DNA of 8,954 nt from Cellvibrionales bacterium UBA5860. GTDB lineage: Bacteria > Pseudomonadota > Gammaproteobacteria > Pseudomonadales > Porticoccaceae. Location of the stretch: contig DJFY01000084.1 of the NCBI GenBank assembly GCA_002431545.1, positions 1 through 8,954 on the forward strand. The letters run 5' to 3'. Positions 1-6,719 of this stretch are shown here, piece after piece. Position 1 is the first letter of the stretch. Each line of letters begins with the position of its first letter. The notes beneath the pieces were generated by a model. It saw nothing but the letters and a program-made list of their open reading frames with translations, was not told the DNA's origin and did not search any database. Both the position numbers and the translations under genes were made by a program.

Positions 1-1
1 G

Positions 2-451
2 AAGATCGGTGTCATGTTCGGCAATCCCGAGACCACTACCGGCGGCAACGCGCTGAAATTCTATTCGTCCGTCCGTCTCGATATTCGGCGCACTGGCGCG
101 GTGAAGGAGGGCGAAGAGGTTGTCGGAAACGAGACCCGTGTCAAGGTGGTTAAGAACAAAGTGGCCCCGCCGTTTCGCCAGGCGGAATTTCAGATCCTGT
201 ACGGTGCCGGTATCAACCGTACCGGCGAGATTATCGATCTTGGCGTTAAATGTGGTCTGGTGGAAAAATCTGGTGCCTGGTATTCCTGTGAGGGAGAGAA
301 AATCGGTCAGGGCAAGGCCAACGCCTGTGTTTTCCTGAACGAAAATCCTGATCTCAAGGCGACGCTGGAGAACGCCATTCGCCGCCAGTTGCTGGGCCAG
401 GCCGAACCCGAGGAAGTCGAGGCTACTGCACCCGATGCCGTCGAAGGTTGA
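2..451 (+). CDS. recA: Recombinase RecA, C-terminal part (5' end outside window)
   Basis: RecA is the ATP-dependent strand-exchange protein of homologous recombination and the co-protease that triggers LexA cleavage in the SOS response. The reading frame is open from base 2 and begins KIGVMFGNPETTTGGNALKF, which matches the mobile DNA-binding loop L2 and following strand, about residue 198 in E. coli numbering. SVRLDIRRTGAVKEGEEVVG, the ETRVKVVKNKVAPPF strand and the GEKIGQGKAN stretch of the C-terminal domain follow. The protein ends in an acidic tail (EPEEVEATAPDAVEG) typical of RecA, where the tail restrains DNA binding. The Walker A and B ATP-binding motifs and loop L1 lie upstream of the window, so the start codon and any LexA box cannot be seen. 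A few positions carry Cys that are usually other residues (GVKCGLVEK, WYSCEGE, NACVF); this looks like normal variation. Identification is near certain. Confidence 0.98.
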   Translation, partial: KIGVMFGNPETTTGGNALKFYSSVRLDIRRTGAVKEGEEVVGNETRVKVVKNKVAPPFRQAEFQILYGAGINRTGEIIDLGVKCGLVEKSGAWYSCEGEKIGQGKANACVFLNENPDLKATLENAIRRQLLGQAEPEEVEATAPDAVEG

Positions 452-612
452 TTTGGCTGAGCCCGATCCGGAGGTTTCCGGTGGCACGATATGACGCTAC
501 GCGCACACTGGCGCTACGTTTAGCGGCTATCGAAGCGGCTATTGCCATCCGTTCTTCTGTAGGGGGGATATGGACACCACGCGTCTGGACTGAGTTCAGC
601 TGAAGCGCACTT

Positions 613-1350
613 ATGGATGCCTACCAGGAACTTGTCGCCACACTCGCCCTTGTAATGGGTGTGGGCTGGGCCAGTGGTATCAATCTCTATGCGGCGGTAG
701 CAGCGCTTGGTATCGCTGGCGCCAGCGGTCACATGCAACTGCCTCCGGACCTCGAGGTGCTAGCCAGTCCCCTGGTGATCGGCGCAGCCTGTTTGATGTA
801 TATGGTGGAGTTTTTTGCCGACAAGACTCCGGGAGTGGATACCGGTTGGGATGCACTTCATACCTTCATACGGCTGCCCGCCGGCGCTCTGCTGGCAGCA
901 GGCGCAGTGGGTGAAGTCGCACCCGCGCTGGAGATCGCAGCCGGTCTGCTCGGCGGTACGCTGGCTGCCGGCAGCCACCTGACCAAGGCTTCCTCCCGAG
1001 TATTGATCAACGCCAGCCCCGAACCCTTTTCTAACTGGGCTGCTTCGGTTGGCGAGGATGTGCTGGTGCTCGGCGGTCTCTGGACCATGCTGAATCATCC
1101 GCTATTGTTCGTCTGCCTGATGCTGGTTTTTGTCGGCCTCGTGATCTGGTTGTTGCCTAAGTTGTTGCGCCTGCTGCGGCTTGTGTTTCAGCGTGTGCAG
1201 CGCTGGTTCGGCGCTAAAACAGCACCCGAAACGCCAGCGGATGAGGGGGCGGTGACAGAAACCATTGCGGCGGACAGCTCGCCCGCAATCGCCCCGCGTT
1301 CCGGCGCCAATGTCGCTGTGCCTCCCGGGGGTGGTCCCCCCCGTACCTGA
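613..1350 (+). CDS. DUF4126 family integral membrane protein of unknown function
   Basis: A 245-residue membrane protein. The N-terminal part resembles the DUF4126 family: GVGWASGINLYAAVAALG (about residues 16-33), then VEFFADKTPGVDTGWDALHTFIRLPAGA (residues 65-91), which is the family's most recognisable stretch. Hydrophobic segments are seen at about 4-36, 50-68, 86-118 and 148-183. A basic amphipathic stretch (KLLRLLRLVFQRVQRWFG, 183-200) follows, then a roughly 45-residue tail rich in Ala, Pro, Thr and Gly that looks disordered. The function of the family is not established. The ATG at 613 has only a weak Shine-Dalgarno (CTGAAG), but the family motifs start right after it. It sits 161 bases after recA and 51 bases before recX, between two genes that are normally adjacent, so it may be co-transcribed with them. 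A role in recombination is not implied by the sequence. The last codons run through a G5/C7 hairpin. Confidence 0.85.
   Translation: MDAYQELVATLALVMGVGWASGINLYAAVAALGIAGASGHMQLPPDLEVLASPLVIGAACLMYMVEFFADKTPGVDTGWDALHTFIRLPAGALLAAGAVGEVAPALEIAAGLLGGTLAAGSHLTKASSRVLINASPEPFSNWAASVGEDVLVLGGLWTMLNHPLLFVCLMLVFVGLVIWLLPKLLRLLRLVFQRVQRWFGAKTAPETPADEGAVTETIAADSSPAIAPRSGANVAVPPGGGPPRT
1327..1342 (+). repeat. G5/C7 homopolymer hairpin at the 3' end of the DUF4126 gene
   Basis: Five G (1327-1331), a TGGT loop and seven C (1336-1342) form a strong GC stem inside the last codons of the membrane protein gene. No T-run follows, so it is not a canonical terminator. The C7 run is a place where sequencing or replication slippage could change the C-terminal reading. 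Confidence 0.5.
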
Positions 1351-1363
1351 TCTTGTGATCTTG
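1348..1363 (+). repeat. Tandem duplication of an 8-mer (TGATCTTG x2)
   Basis: TGATCTTG occurs twice head to tail, starting on the TGA stop codon of the DUF4126 gene and running into the short gap before recX. The repeat is exact. No function is apparent; a slippage duplication is the simplest reading. Confidence 0.6.
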
Positions 1364-1401
1364 TCAGTACCGCATTTATATTCTCCGTTGGCTTACCCAT
1401 C

Positions 1402-1878
1402 GTGTCCGAATCCCTCCCAGATATTGCTGCCTTGCGTGCTCAAGCCATGAATTTGTTGGCGCGCCGAGAACATTCACGACGTGAATTACGGGATAAACTG
1501 GTCCGCAAGTATGGTCTAGAGGCCAGTTTATCCGCGCAAGTGGAGGGCGTGCTCGACCAACTTGAAGCCGATGGATTGCAGTCCGATCTGCGTTTCGCCG
1601 AGAATACCCTTCATGCGCGGGCACGCCGGGGTTTCGGGCCGTTGCGTATTACCCACGAACTATCCGGTCACGATCTCGATCGGGAGGTGATCAATACCCT
1701 GCTCGACGATTCGGGCCTGGACTGGTCGGAACTGGCTCGTAAGGCGATATTGAAGAAGTATTCTTCGGCAGAACTTGGGGACGATGCGCGACAGTTGGCG
1801 AGGGCGCGGAGGTTTCTTTCGTACCGGGGCTTCGGCGGGGACCATATTCGATTTGCGCTTGACGATTGCCCGGACTGA
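1402..1878 (+). CDS. recX: Regulatory protein RecX
   Basis: RecX binds RecA filaments and ATPase sites and limits RecA activity, usually being expressed from the recA operon. The 158-residue protein has the family layout of three-helix repeats: an N-terminal ALRAQAMNLLARREHSRRELRDKLVRKYG repeat, a central DQLEADGLQSDLRFAENTLHARARRGFGPLRITHELSGHDLD part with the conserved RRGxGPxRIxxEL motif (about residues 73-85), and a C-terminal repeat ending ARRFLSYRGFGGDHIRFAL. The length is normal for proteobacterial RecX. The GTG at 1402 is the only usual start codon in this frame after the in-frame TGA at 1348; the next would be the ATG at 1447, which would remove part of the first repeat. No good Shine-Dalgarno is visible, so translation may be weak or coupled to the upstream gene, whose stop lies 51 bases before. 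It is separated from recA by a membrane protein gene. Confidence 0.94.
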   Translation: MSESLPDIAALRAQAMNLLARREHSRRELRDKLVRKYGLEASLSAQVEGVLDQLEADGLQSDLRFAENTLHARARRGFGPLRITHELSGHDLDREVINTLLDDSGLDWSELARKAILKKYSSAELGDDARQLARARRFLSYRGFGGDHIRFALDDCPD

Positions 1879-2075
1879 GTTTGCGGACAAGGCGGGTGCT
1901 TTCATGCCGGCTGCAAGGAATAGATACCCATGGCCAATGATTTCCGGTATTGCGGGTTTCTGTTAATGATCCGAACCGGGCTGGCTGGGATGATTTTTGG
2001 TGTTGCGGAGAACCCGAGGTGATTTCAATGCCTGCGGGCTCGTTTCGTGTCTTCATCGGGTAAAGCGGTAAAAAC

Positions 2076-3041
2076 ATGACCAGATTGACAATTTGCGCAC
2101 GCTGTTTCGCCTCTTTATGGCTGCTTCTGTTTGCTGGCGCTGTGTTTTCGGAGCCGGTGGCGACTGCACCTCAAAAAGCCTTGTTCCAGGAGATTGCACT
2201 ACAGGAGATTGCGTTACAGGAGATCAGACCTCAGGGGGCAGTGCCAGTAGAGTCGATGTCTCTGGACATCCAAGGCGAATGGCTACCCGGAGCCTTGCTG
2301 GTAGGTCAGACAGCGCCGGGGACTAAAATTTTTCTGCAGGATCGCCGATTACAAACCACCCCCGAAGGCCGGTTCGTTTTTGGCCTGGGTAGGGATGTCA
2401 CCGGTAATATAGAGCTCAAACTTCAACGGGATAGCAAGATCGAAACCCGCAGGTTTGTTGTCGGGCAGCGCAACTACGACGTACAAAGAATCGAAGGCGT
2501 GCCGCAACGGACGGTCACGCCACCGGCGGAAGTGCTCGCGCGGATTCGCCGGGAGGCTGCTCTGGTCAGGCGAGCGCGGGATTACAGCGACATTCGCGAG
2601 GATTTCCTCCATGGTTTTACCATGCCCGCCGAGGGGCCGATTACCGGAGTTTACGGCAGCCAACGAGTCTATAACGGCGTGCCCAAGAATCCCCACTATG
2701 GACTCGATATTGCAGCGCCCACGGGGACACCGGTACGCGCCCCGGCTCCAGGAAAAGTGACGCTGACGCACGCCGATATGTATTACTCGGGCGGCACGTT
2801 GCTCGTCGACCACGGGTATGGCATATCCTCAACTTTTATCCATCTGAGCGAAATACTCGTCGACGAGGGAGATGAAGTTCGCGCCGGCGATATCGTGGCC
2901 CGTATTGGCGCGACTGGCCGCGCCACTGGGCCACACCTGGATTGGCGAATCAACTGGTACCACGTGCGCCTTGATCCCGCGCTTGCGCTCAAGCATTTCC
3001 CGGCTCCGCGGTCGTGGCGCTCGGAAGCGTCGACGCCCTGA
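2076..3041 (+). CDS. Secreted M23 (LytM-type) metallopeptidase, probable cell-wall hydrolase or its regulator
   Basis: A 321-residue exported protein. It begins with a signal peptide (MTRLTICARC, hydrophobic FASLWLLLFAGAVF, likely cleavage near residue 25), so it acts in the periplasm. A tandem QEIAL repeat follows (residues 38-50), then a beta-rich N-terminal domain (about 58-130), a linker helix rich in Arg (149-170), and the M23 domain (about 185-308). In LytM-type endopeptidases the zinc site is HxxxD plus the second His of HxH. Here HYGLD gives H207 and D211, FIHLS gives H256, and the last motif reads GPHLDW (H287, L288, D289), so the usual second His is Asp. The rest of the fold is intact (SGGTLLVDHGYG, GDEVRAGDIVARIGATG). 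I recall the HLD form from some gammaproteobacterial relatives, so it may be a subfamily trait. It could be an active peptidase with an altered zinc site or a non-catalytic activator of amidases. The ATG has a weak Shine-Dalgarno, and the gene stands alone, 197 bases after recX. Confidence 0.92.
   Translation: MTRLTICARCFASLWLLLFAGAVFSEPVATAPQKALFQEIALQEIALQEIRPQGAVPVESMSLDIQGEWLPGALLVGQTAPGTKIFLQDRRLQTTPEGRFVFGLGRDVTGNIELKLQRDSKIETRRFVVGQRNYDVQRIEGVPQRTVTPPAEVLARIRREAALVRRARDYSDIREDFLHGFTMPAEGPITGVYGSQRVYNGVPKNPHYGLDIAAPTGTPVRAPAPGKVTLTHADMYYSGGTLLVDHGYGISSTFIHLSEILVDEGDEVRAGDIVARIGATGRATGPHLDWRINWYHVRLDPALALKHFPAPRSWRSEASTP
2187..2231 (+). repeat. Three 15-base tandem repeats inside the M23 peptidase gene
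   Basis: CAGGAGATTGCACTA, CAGGAGATTGCGTTA and the more diverged CAGGAGATCAGACCT lie head to tail and encode QEIAL, QEIAL and QEIRP (residues 38-52), just after the predicted signal peptide. Units of 15 bases keep the frame, so copy number could change without breaking the gene. The segment lies in the exposed N-terminal part of the mature protein, before the conserved domains. Confidence 0.8.
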
Positions 3042-3261
3042 ACCCGGGCGAATCAACCCGAATCGATAGCGCGGCTGGAGACCACGTCTGCCTTCAGTCC
3101 GAGTCCAGACTTGAATTTTTGGTATGGCGAGCGCAATTTGGTCGGTGTGGTCGGGCTAGGGTTGGCGGTCGTAGTGTTCCCACGAGGATTCTTTTAAAAT
3201 GCGTGCGTCATAACCGACAGTGGTCGTCCGCCACCGAAAATCATTAGCGTGGTCGAAAGCG
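3042..3261. other. Intergenic gap with no recognised gene
   Basis: The 220 bases between the M23 peptidase and the Trm112-family gene contain no convincing coding frame. A TAAAAT at 3195-3200 resembles a -10 box, but no -35 match is found at the right distance. This is a candidate promoter region for the Trm112-family gene at best. Confidence 0.4.
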
Positions 3262-3486
3262 ATGCTCGACAAACAATTGCTCAGTATTCTTGTATGTCCG
3301 GTGAGTAAAGGCTCCCTTGAATACGATCGGGAGAAGCAGGAACTGGTCTGTCATGCCAGCGGTCTGGCTTATCCGGTCCGCGACGGGATTCCTGTCATGC
3401 TGGAGAGTGAAGCGCGGGTCATAGGGTGCGAGGAGAAGGCTAAAAAGCCGGGTTTCGCCTCGCCAGCCGAGCCACCGTCCAAGTGA
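3262..3486 (+). CDS. Trm112 family protein (YcaR-like)
   Basis: A 74-residue protein of the Trm112/YcaR family. Eukaryotic and archaeal Trm112 is a zinc-binding partner of methyltransferases; the role of the bacterial short form is not settled. The sequence MLDKQLLSILVCPVSKGSLEYDREKQELVC...LAYPVRDGIPVMLESEAR is diagnostic. The ATG at 3262 is chosen because family members begin M(L)DxxLL; the in-frame ATG at 3220 would add 14 residues unlike the family. The Cys-x-x-Cys of E. coli YcaR is broken here: C12 is kept, the second position is Ser15, and C30 is kept. Many bacterial homologues have lost Cys residues here, so zinc binding is doubtful. About 20 C-terminal residues after the core (ARVIGCEEKAKKPGFASPAEPPSK) are unconserved. 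In many genomes the gene lies between lpxK and kdsB of lipopolysaccharide synthesis; those genes are not next to it here. No clear Shine-Dalgarno is seen. Confidence 0.9.
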   Translation: MLDKQLLSILVCPVSKGSLEYDREKQELVCHASGLAYPVRDGIPVMLESEARVIGCEEKAKKPGFASPAEPPSK

Positions 3487-3578
3487 TACGGATTGTCGCG
3501 GCGCACGGGCCCCGCCAGCGGCGGTCGCGAACCCGCCTTTAAACCGGTCGAACACCGTTCCAGGCCAGGAGAGCTACA

Positions 3579-3929
3579 GTGAGCGAAGAAACTATTTTCA
3601 GCAAGATTATCAACGGTGAGATCCCTTCCGACATTGTTTACGAGGACGAACACTGTGTCGCGATTAAGGACATCGCGCCCAAGGCGCCTGTTCATCTCCT
3701 CGTCATACCCCGGCAGCCGATCCCACGTTTGGCCGATGCCGGACCAGCGGACCGGGCCCTGCTCGGGCACTTGATGTTTGCGGCTGCCGAGATCGCGCGC
3801 CAGGCCGGGGTCGATGAGGCGTTTCGCCTGATCGTGAACAATGGCGCCGGTGCGGGCCAGACGGTTTTCCACTTGCATTTACATATTCTGGCAGGCAAAG
3901 ATTTTTCCGAATCCCAAATGGGATTCTAG
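3579..3929 (+). CDS. HIT family nucleotide-binding hydrolase (Hint type)
   Basis: A 116-residue histidine-triad protein of the Hint branch (E. coli HinT type), which hydrolyses purine nucleoside phosphoramidates and can clear aminoacyl-adenylates. The N-terminal SEETIFSKIINGEIPSDIVYEDEHCVAIKDIAPKAPVHLLVIPR stretch is characteristic. The catalytic triad is HLHLH at residues 98-102, with H100 as the expected nucleophile, preceded by the NNGAGAGQTVF stretch (residues 87-97). The protein ends in AGKDFSESQMGF, a short tail where many Hint proteins have a GGRxLxWPPG-like end. The start is GTG at 3579, supported by an AGGAGAG Shine-Dalgarno at 3567-3573. It precedes alaS by 51 bases. Because Hint enzymes act on adenylates, including those released by aminoacyl-tRNA synthetases, the pairing with alaS is suggestive, but shared expression is an inference. 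Confidence 0.95.
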   Translation: MSEETIFSKIINGEIPSDIVYEDEHCVAIKDIAPKAPVHLLVIPRQPIPRLADAGPADRALLGHLMFAAAEIARQAGVDEAFRLIVNNGAGAGQTVFHLHLHILAGKDFSESQMGF

Positions 3930-3965
3930 TCAGCCTGTCTCCGCACCTGCATGTCGGTGCGTGTT

Positions 3966-3971
3966 AAGGAG
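3966..3971 (+). promoter_or_regulatory. Shine-Dalgarno that decides the alaS start
   Basis: AAGGAG lies 9 bases before the GTG at 3981, an optimal distance. The alternative in-frame ATG at 3951 has no such site and would add ten residues (MSVRVKELNP) not expected in AlaS, whose N-terminus normally reads close to M-x-x-TSAEIRxxFLxFF. Confidence 0.75.
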
Positions 3972-3980
3972 CTCAACCCC

Positions 3981-6593
3981 GTGATTAGAACCAGTGCTGA
4001 AATTCGGCAGGCTTTCCTGTCCTATTTTGCTGAACAGGGTCACACCGTGGTGTCCAGCAGCAGTCTGGTCCCGGCTAACGACCCGACGCTGCTGTTCACC
4101 AATGCCGGTATGGTGCAGTTTAAAGACGTATTTCTCGGCCAGGAAAAGCGCGATTATGTGCGTGCAGTATCTTCCCAGCGTTGTGTGCGCGCTGGCGGCA
4201 AGCACAATGATCTCGAGAACGTGGGGTTCACGGCCCGGCACCACACGTTTTTCGAAATGCTGGGTAATTTCAGCTTTGGCGACTATTTCAAAAGAGAGGC
4301 GATTGGCTTCGCCTGGGATTTTCTGACCCGGGTATTAAAGTTGCCCGAGACGCGCCTGTGGGTCACGGTGCACGTATCCGATGACGAGGCCGCCGATATC
4401 TGGCTCAACGAAATAGGTGTCAGCAGCGAGCGTTTCTCGCGTCTCGACGAAGACAACTTCTGGCAGATGGGGGATACCGGTCCCTGCGGACCCTGCTCTG
4501 AAATTTTTTACGATCATGGAGAGGATGTGCCCGGCGGACCGCCGGGTAGCGAAAACGATGATCTGGATCGCTACATCGAGATCTGGAATCTGGTTTTCAT
4601 GCAGTACGAACGCAGCGCCGGGGGCGATCTCAATCCCCTGCCGAGACCATCGATCGACACTGGTATGGGCCTTGAACGCATAGCTGCGGTCATGCAGGGC
4701 GTGCACAGCAACTACGAGATTGATCTCTTTGCCAACCTGATTGCCGCCTTGAGCGAAATCACCGGTGGGGATTCAGGCGATAACTCGCTGCGGGTCATTG
4801 CCGATCATATTCGATCGAGTGCTTTTCTTATTGTCGATGGTGTGGTGCCGTCGAACGAGGGCCAGGGTTATGTTTTGCGCCGCATCATCAGGCGCGCTTT
4901 GCGACATGGTCACAAGCTTGGCGTGGTGGAGCCGTTCTTTTACCTTGCCGTCGCGCCGCTCGTCAGGGAGATGGGCGAGGCCTACCCCGAGCTCGCGGAA
5001 AAGCAGGCTCAGGTTGAGTCCACATTGCGTCGGGAAGAGGAAAAATTCGCCGAGACTCTGGATCGGGGTATGGCTGTGCTGGAGTCGTCTCTGCGCGATA
5101 TTCCCGGCGAGACTCTGCCGGGAGATCTGGTTTTCCTGCTCTACGATACCTACGGGTTTCCGGTCGATTTAACCAACGACATCGCCCGAGAGCGCGGTTA
5201 TAGTCTGGACACGGATGGATACGAGCAGTGTATGGCCCAGCAACGCGCCCGCGCCCGCGCTGCCGGACAGTTCGATATGCAGACCATGCCCGCACTGGAA
5301 ATCGACGGCGCTACGGATTTTACCGGTTATCAGAGCCTCGACGCGGATTCTCGAGTGATCGGCCTGTACCGGGATGCAGTGGCTGTGGAGAGTGTAGAGG
5401 CCGGCGATGAAGCTATTGTCGTGCTGGAAAAAACACCATTTTACGCGGAGTCCGGCGGCCAGGTGGGCGATCGCGGCGAAATCGTAGCGGTGCGGAACCC
5501 GGAAACCCTGTTTGAAGTCCGGGACTGTCGAAAGCAGGGCGACAATCACTTGCATCTCGGGCGCGTGCGACACGGCACGCTGAAGGTGGGAGATGAGGTC
5601 AAGGCGAAGGTCGATGGGCAGCAGCGTTGGGCCACAGCACTGAATCATTCGGCGACACACCTACTGCACGCCGCTTTGCGCCAGGTGCTCGGGGCTCACG
5701 TAACCCAAAAGGGTTCACTGGTCGATGCACGACGACTGCGTTTTGATTTTTCCCATGACCAGGCTCTCACCGGGAGTGAGCTGTCTGCGGTCGAAGATCT
5801 CGTCAATCAACAGATACGCCAGAACTCGAAGGTGCAAGTCGAAGAGCTGACGCTCGAGGCCGCTAAAGAGAAGGGCGCCATGGCCCTGTTTGGCGAAAAG
5901 TACGGAGACAATGTACGCGTGCTCACTATGGGTGGCCACTTCTCGGTCGAGCTCTGTGGTGGCACGCATGTTGTGCGAACAGGTGATATCGGCGTACTGA
6001 AGATTGTCTCGGAATCGGGAATTGCCGGTGGTGTAAGGCGCATCGAGGCTGTTACCGGAACAGCAGCGCTAGAGGCCTATCGCGAAATAGAACGCGAGTT
6101 GAGCCAGACTGCAGGTGAATTGAAGGTCAAGCGGGAAGATGTCTTCAAAAAGGCGCAGGAGCTGATGGTCGAACGCCGCGAACTGCAGAAGGAGCTCGAG
6201 CGCTTGAAGGCCAGGGTGGCTGGCGGAGCTGGTGGCGATATTATGGAAGGGATGGTTTCGGTGAACGATGTCTCCGTTCTTGCCAGGGTTGTCGAGGATG
6301 CTGACGCCAGGATGCTGCGCCAATTGACCGACCAGGCCAAGTCCCGTCTGGACAAGGGCGTCGTGCTGCTCGCCAGCGCAACAAATGGCAAGGTGGCCCT
6401 GGTGGCAGGCGTGACAAATAACCTGACTGAACAGGTTCGGGCCGGTGATCTGGTGCAGTTCGTCGCCTCCAGGGTCGGTGGCAAGGGCGGTGGCCGCGCC
6501 GATATGGCGCAAGGCGGGGGCACGGACATCAACGCATTGCCGGCGGCGGTGCGGTCTGTCGAAGTTTGGGTCCGGGAGCAGGTAGACGCTTGA
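3981..6593 (+). CDS. alaS: Alanyl-tRNA synthetase
   Basis: AlaS charges tRNA-Ala with alanine in the cytoplasm and edits misacylated Ser- and Gly-tRNA. From the GTG at 3981 the protein has 870 residues, close to the 876 of E. coli. The class II aminoacylation core is at the N-terminus (DPTLLFTNAGM about 34-44; RCVRAGGKHNDLENVG 67-82; RHHTFFEMLGNFSFGDYFK 86-104). The tRNA-recognition region follows, then the editing domain with its zinc ligands: HSATH gives H556 and H560, and CGGTH gives C659 and H663. A coiled-coil stretch lies around 696-740, and the C-terminal DHHA1-type domain ends with VGGKGGGRADMAQGGGTD from about residue 832. All expected motifs are intact. The gene follows the HIT gene by 51 bases and precedes lysC by 126, an order seen in other non-enteric gammaproteobacteria. 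Confidence 0.98.
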   Translation: MIRTSAEIRQAFLSYFAEQGHTVVSSSSLVPANDPTLLFTNAGMVQFKDVFLGQEKRDYVRAVSSQRCVRAGGKHNDLENVGFTARHHTFFEMLGNFSFGDYFKREAIGFAWDFLTRVLKLPETRLWVTVHVSDDEAADIWLNEIGVSSERFSRLDEDNFWQMGDTGPCGPCSEIFYDHGEDVPGGPPGSENDDLDRYIEIWNLVFMQYERSAGGDLNPLPRPSIDTGMGLERIAAVMQGVHSNYEIDLFANLIAALSEITGGDSGDNSLRVIADHIRSSAFLIVDGVVPSNEGQGYVLRRIIRRALRHGHKLGVVEPFFYLAVAPLVREMGEAYPELAEKQAQVESTLRREEEKFAETLDRGMAVLESSLRDIPGETLPGDLVFLLYDTYGFPVDLTNDIARERGYSLDTDGYEQCMAQQRARARAAGQFDMQTMPALEIDGATDFTGYQSLDADSRVIGLYRDAVAVESVEAGDEAIVVLEKTPFYAESGGQVGDRGEIVAVRNPETLFEVRDCRKQGDNHLHLGRVRHGTLKVGDEVKAKVDGQQRWATALNHSATHLLHAALRQVLGAHVTQKGSLVDARRLRFDFSHDQALTGSELSAVEDLVNQQIRQNSKVQVEELTLEAAKEKGAMALFGEKYGDNVRVLTMGGHFSVELCGGTHVVRTGDIGVLKIVSESGIAGGVRRIEAVTGTAALEAYREIERELSQTAGELKVKREDVFKKAQELMVERRELQKELERLKARVAGGAGGDIMEGMVSVNDVSVLARVVEDADARMLRQLTDQAKSRLDKGVVLLASATNGKVALVAGVTNNLTEQVRAGDLVQFVASRVGGKGGGRADMAQGGGTDINALPAAVRSVEVWVREQVDA

Positions 6594-6594
6594 G

Positions 6595-6647
6595 TTTACA
6601 TGCTTTTTGGGCAGCTAAGGTTTCGTTTTTAGCGAAATTCATGTAAA
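6595..6647. repeat. Inverted repeat with nested hairpin in the alaS-lysC gap
   Basis: TTTACATG (6595-6602, starting just after the alaS stop) is matched exactly by its reverse complement CATGTAAA (6640-6647). Between them lies a smaller hairpin, TTTCG (6621-6625) against CGAAA (6633-6637), with a T-rich loop. The arms are 37 bases apart, so this could be two operator half-sites or an RNA structure at the end of alaS. No clean T-run follows the stem, so it is not a standard intrinsic terminator. Confidence 0.4.
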
Positions 6648-6719
6648 TTTGCGCCCTTTTTGCACACAAGGGTGGCTAAGGCCGAAAGCGAAACCAGTGA
6701 TCCCCGTTGAATTCAAAAC

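Noticed and set aside
512..525. CGCTA-CGTT-TAGCG hairpin after recA as a terminator
   Set aside because: Only five pairs and no following T-run; not enough to call a terminator.
2093..2326. Open frame of 77 codons with Gly-Asp-Cys-Thr-type repeats
   Set aside because: It is the out-of-frame reading of the 15-base repeat inside the M23 peptidase gene.
3220..3261. Longer N-terminus for the Trm112-family protein from an ATG at 3220
   Set aside because: The added residues do not resemble the family, whose members start at the MLDKQLL position.
3512..3524. CCGCC-AGC-GGCGG hairpin between the Trm112-family and HIT genes
   Set aside because: Short stem, three-base loop and no T-run in GC-rich DNA; likely chance.
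6594..6719. Lysine riboswitch before lysC
   Set aside because: The gap is too short and lacks the expected multi-helix conserved core.
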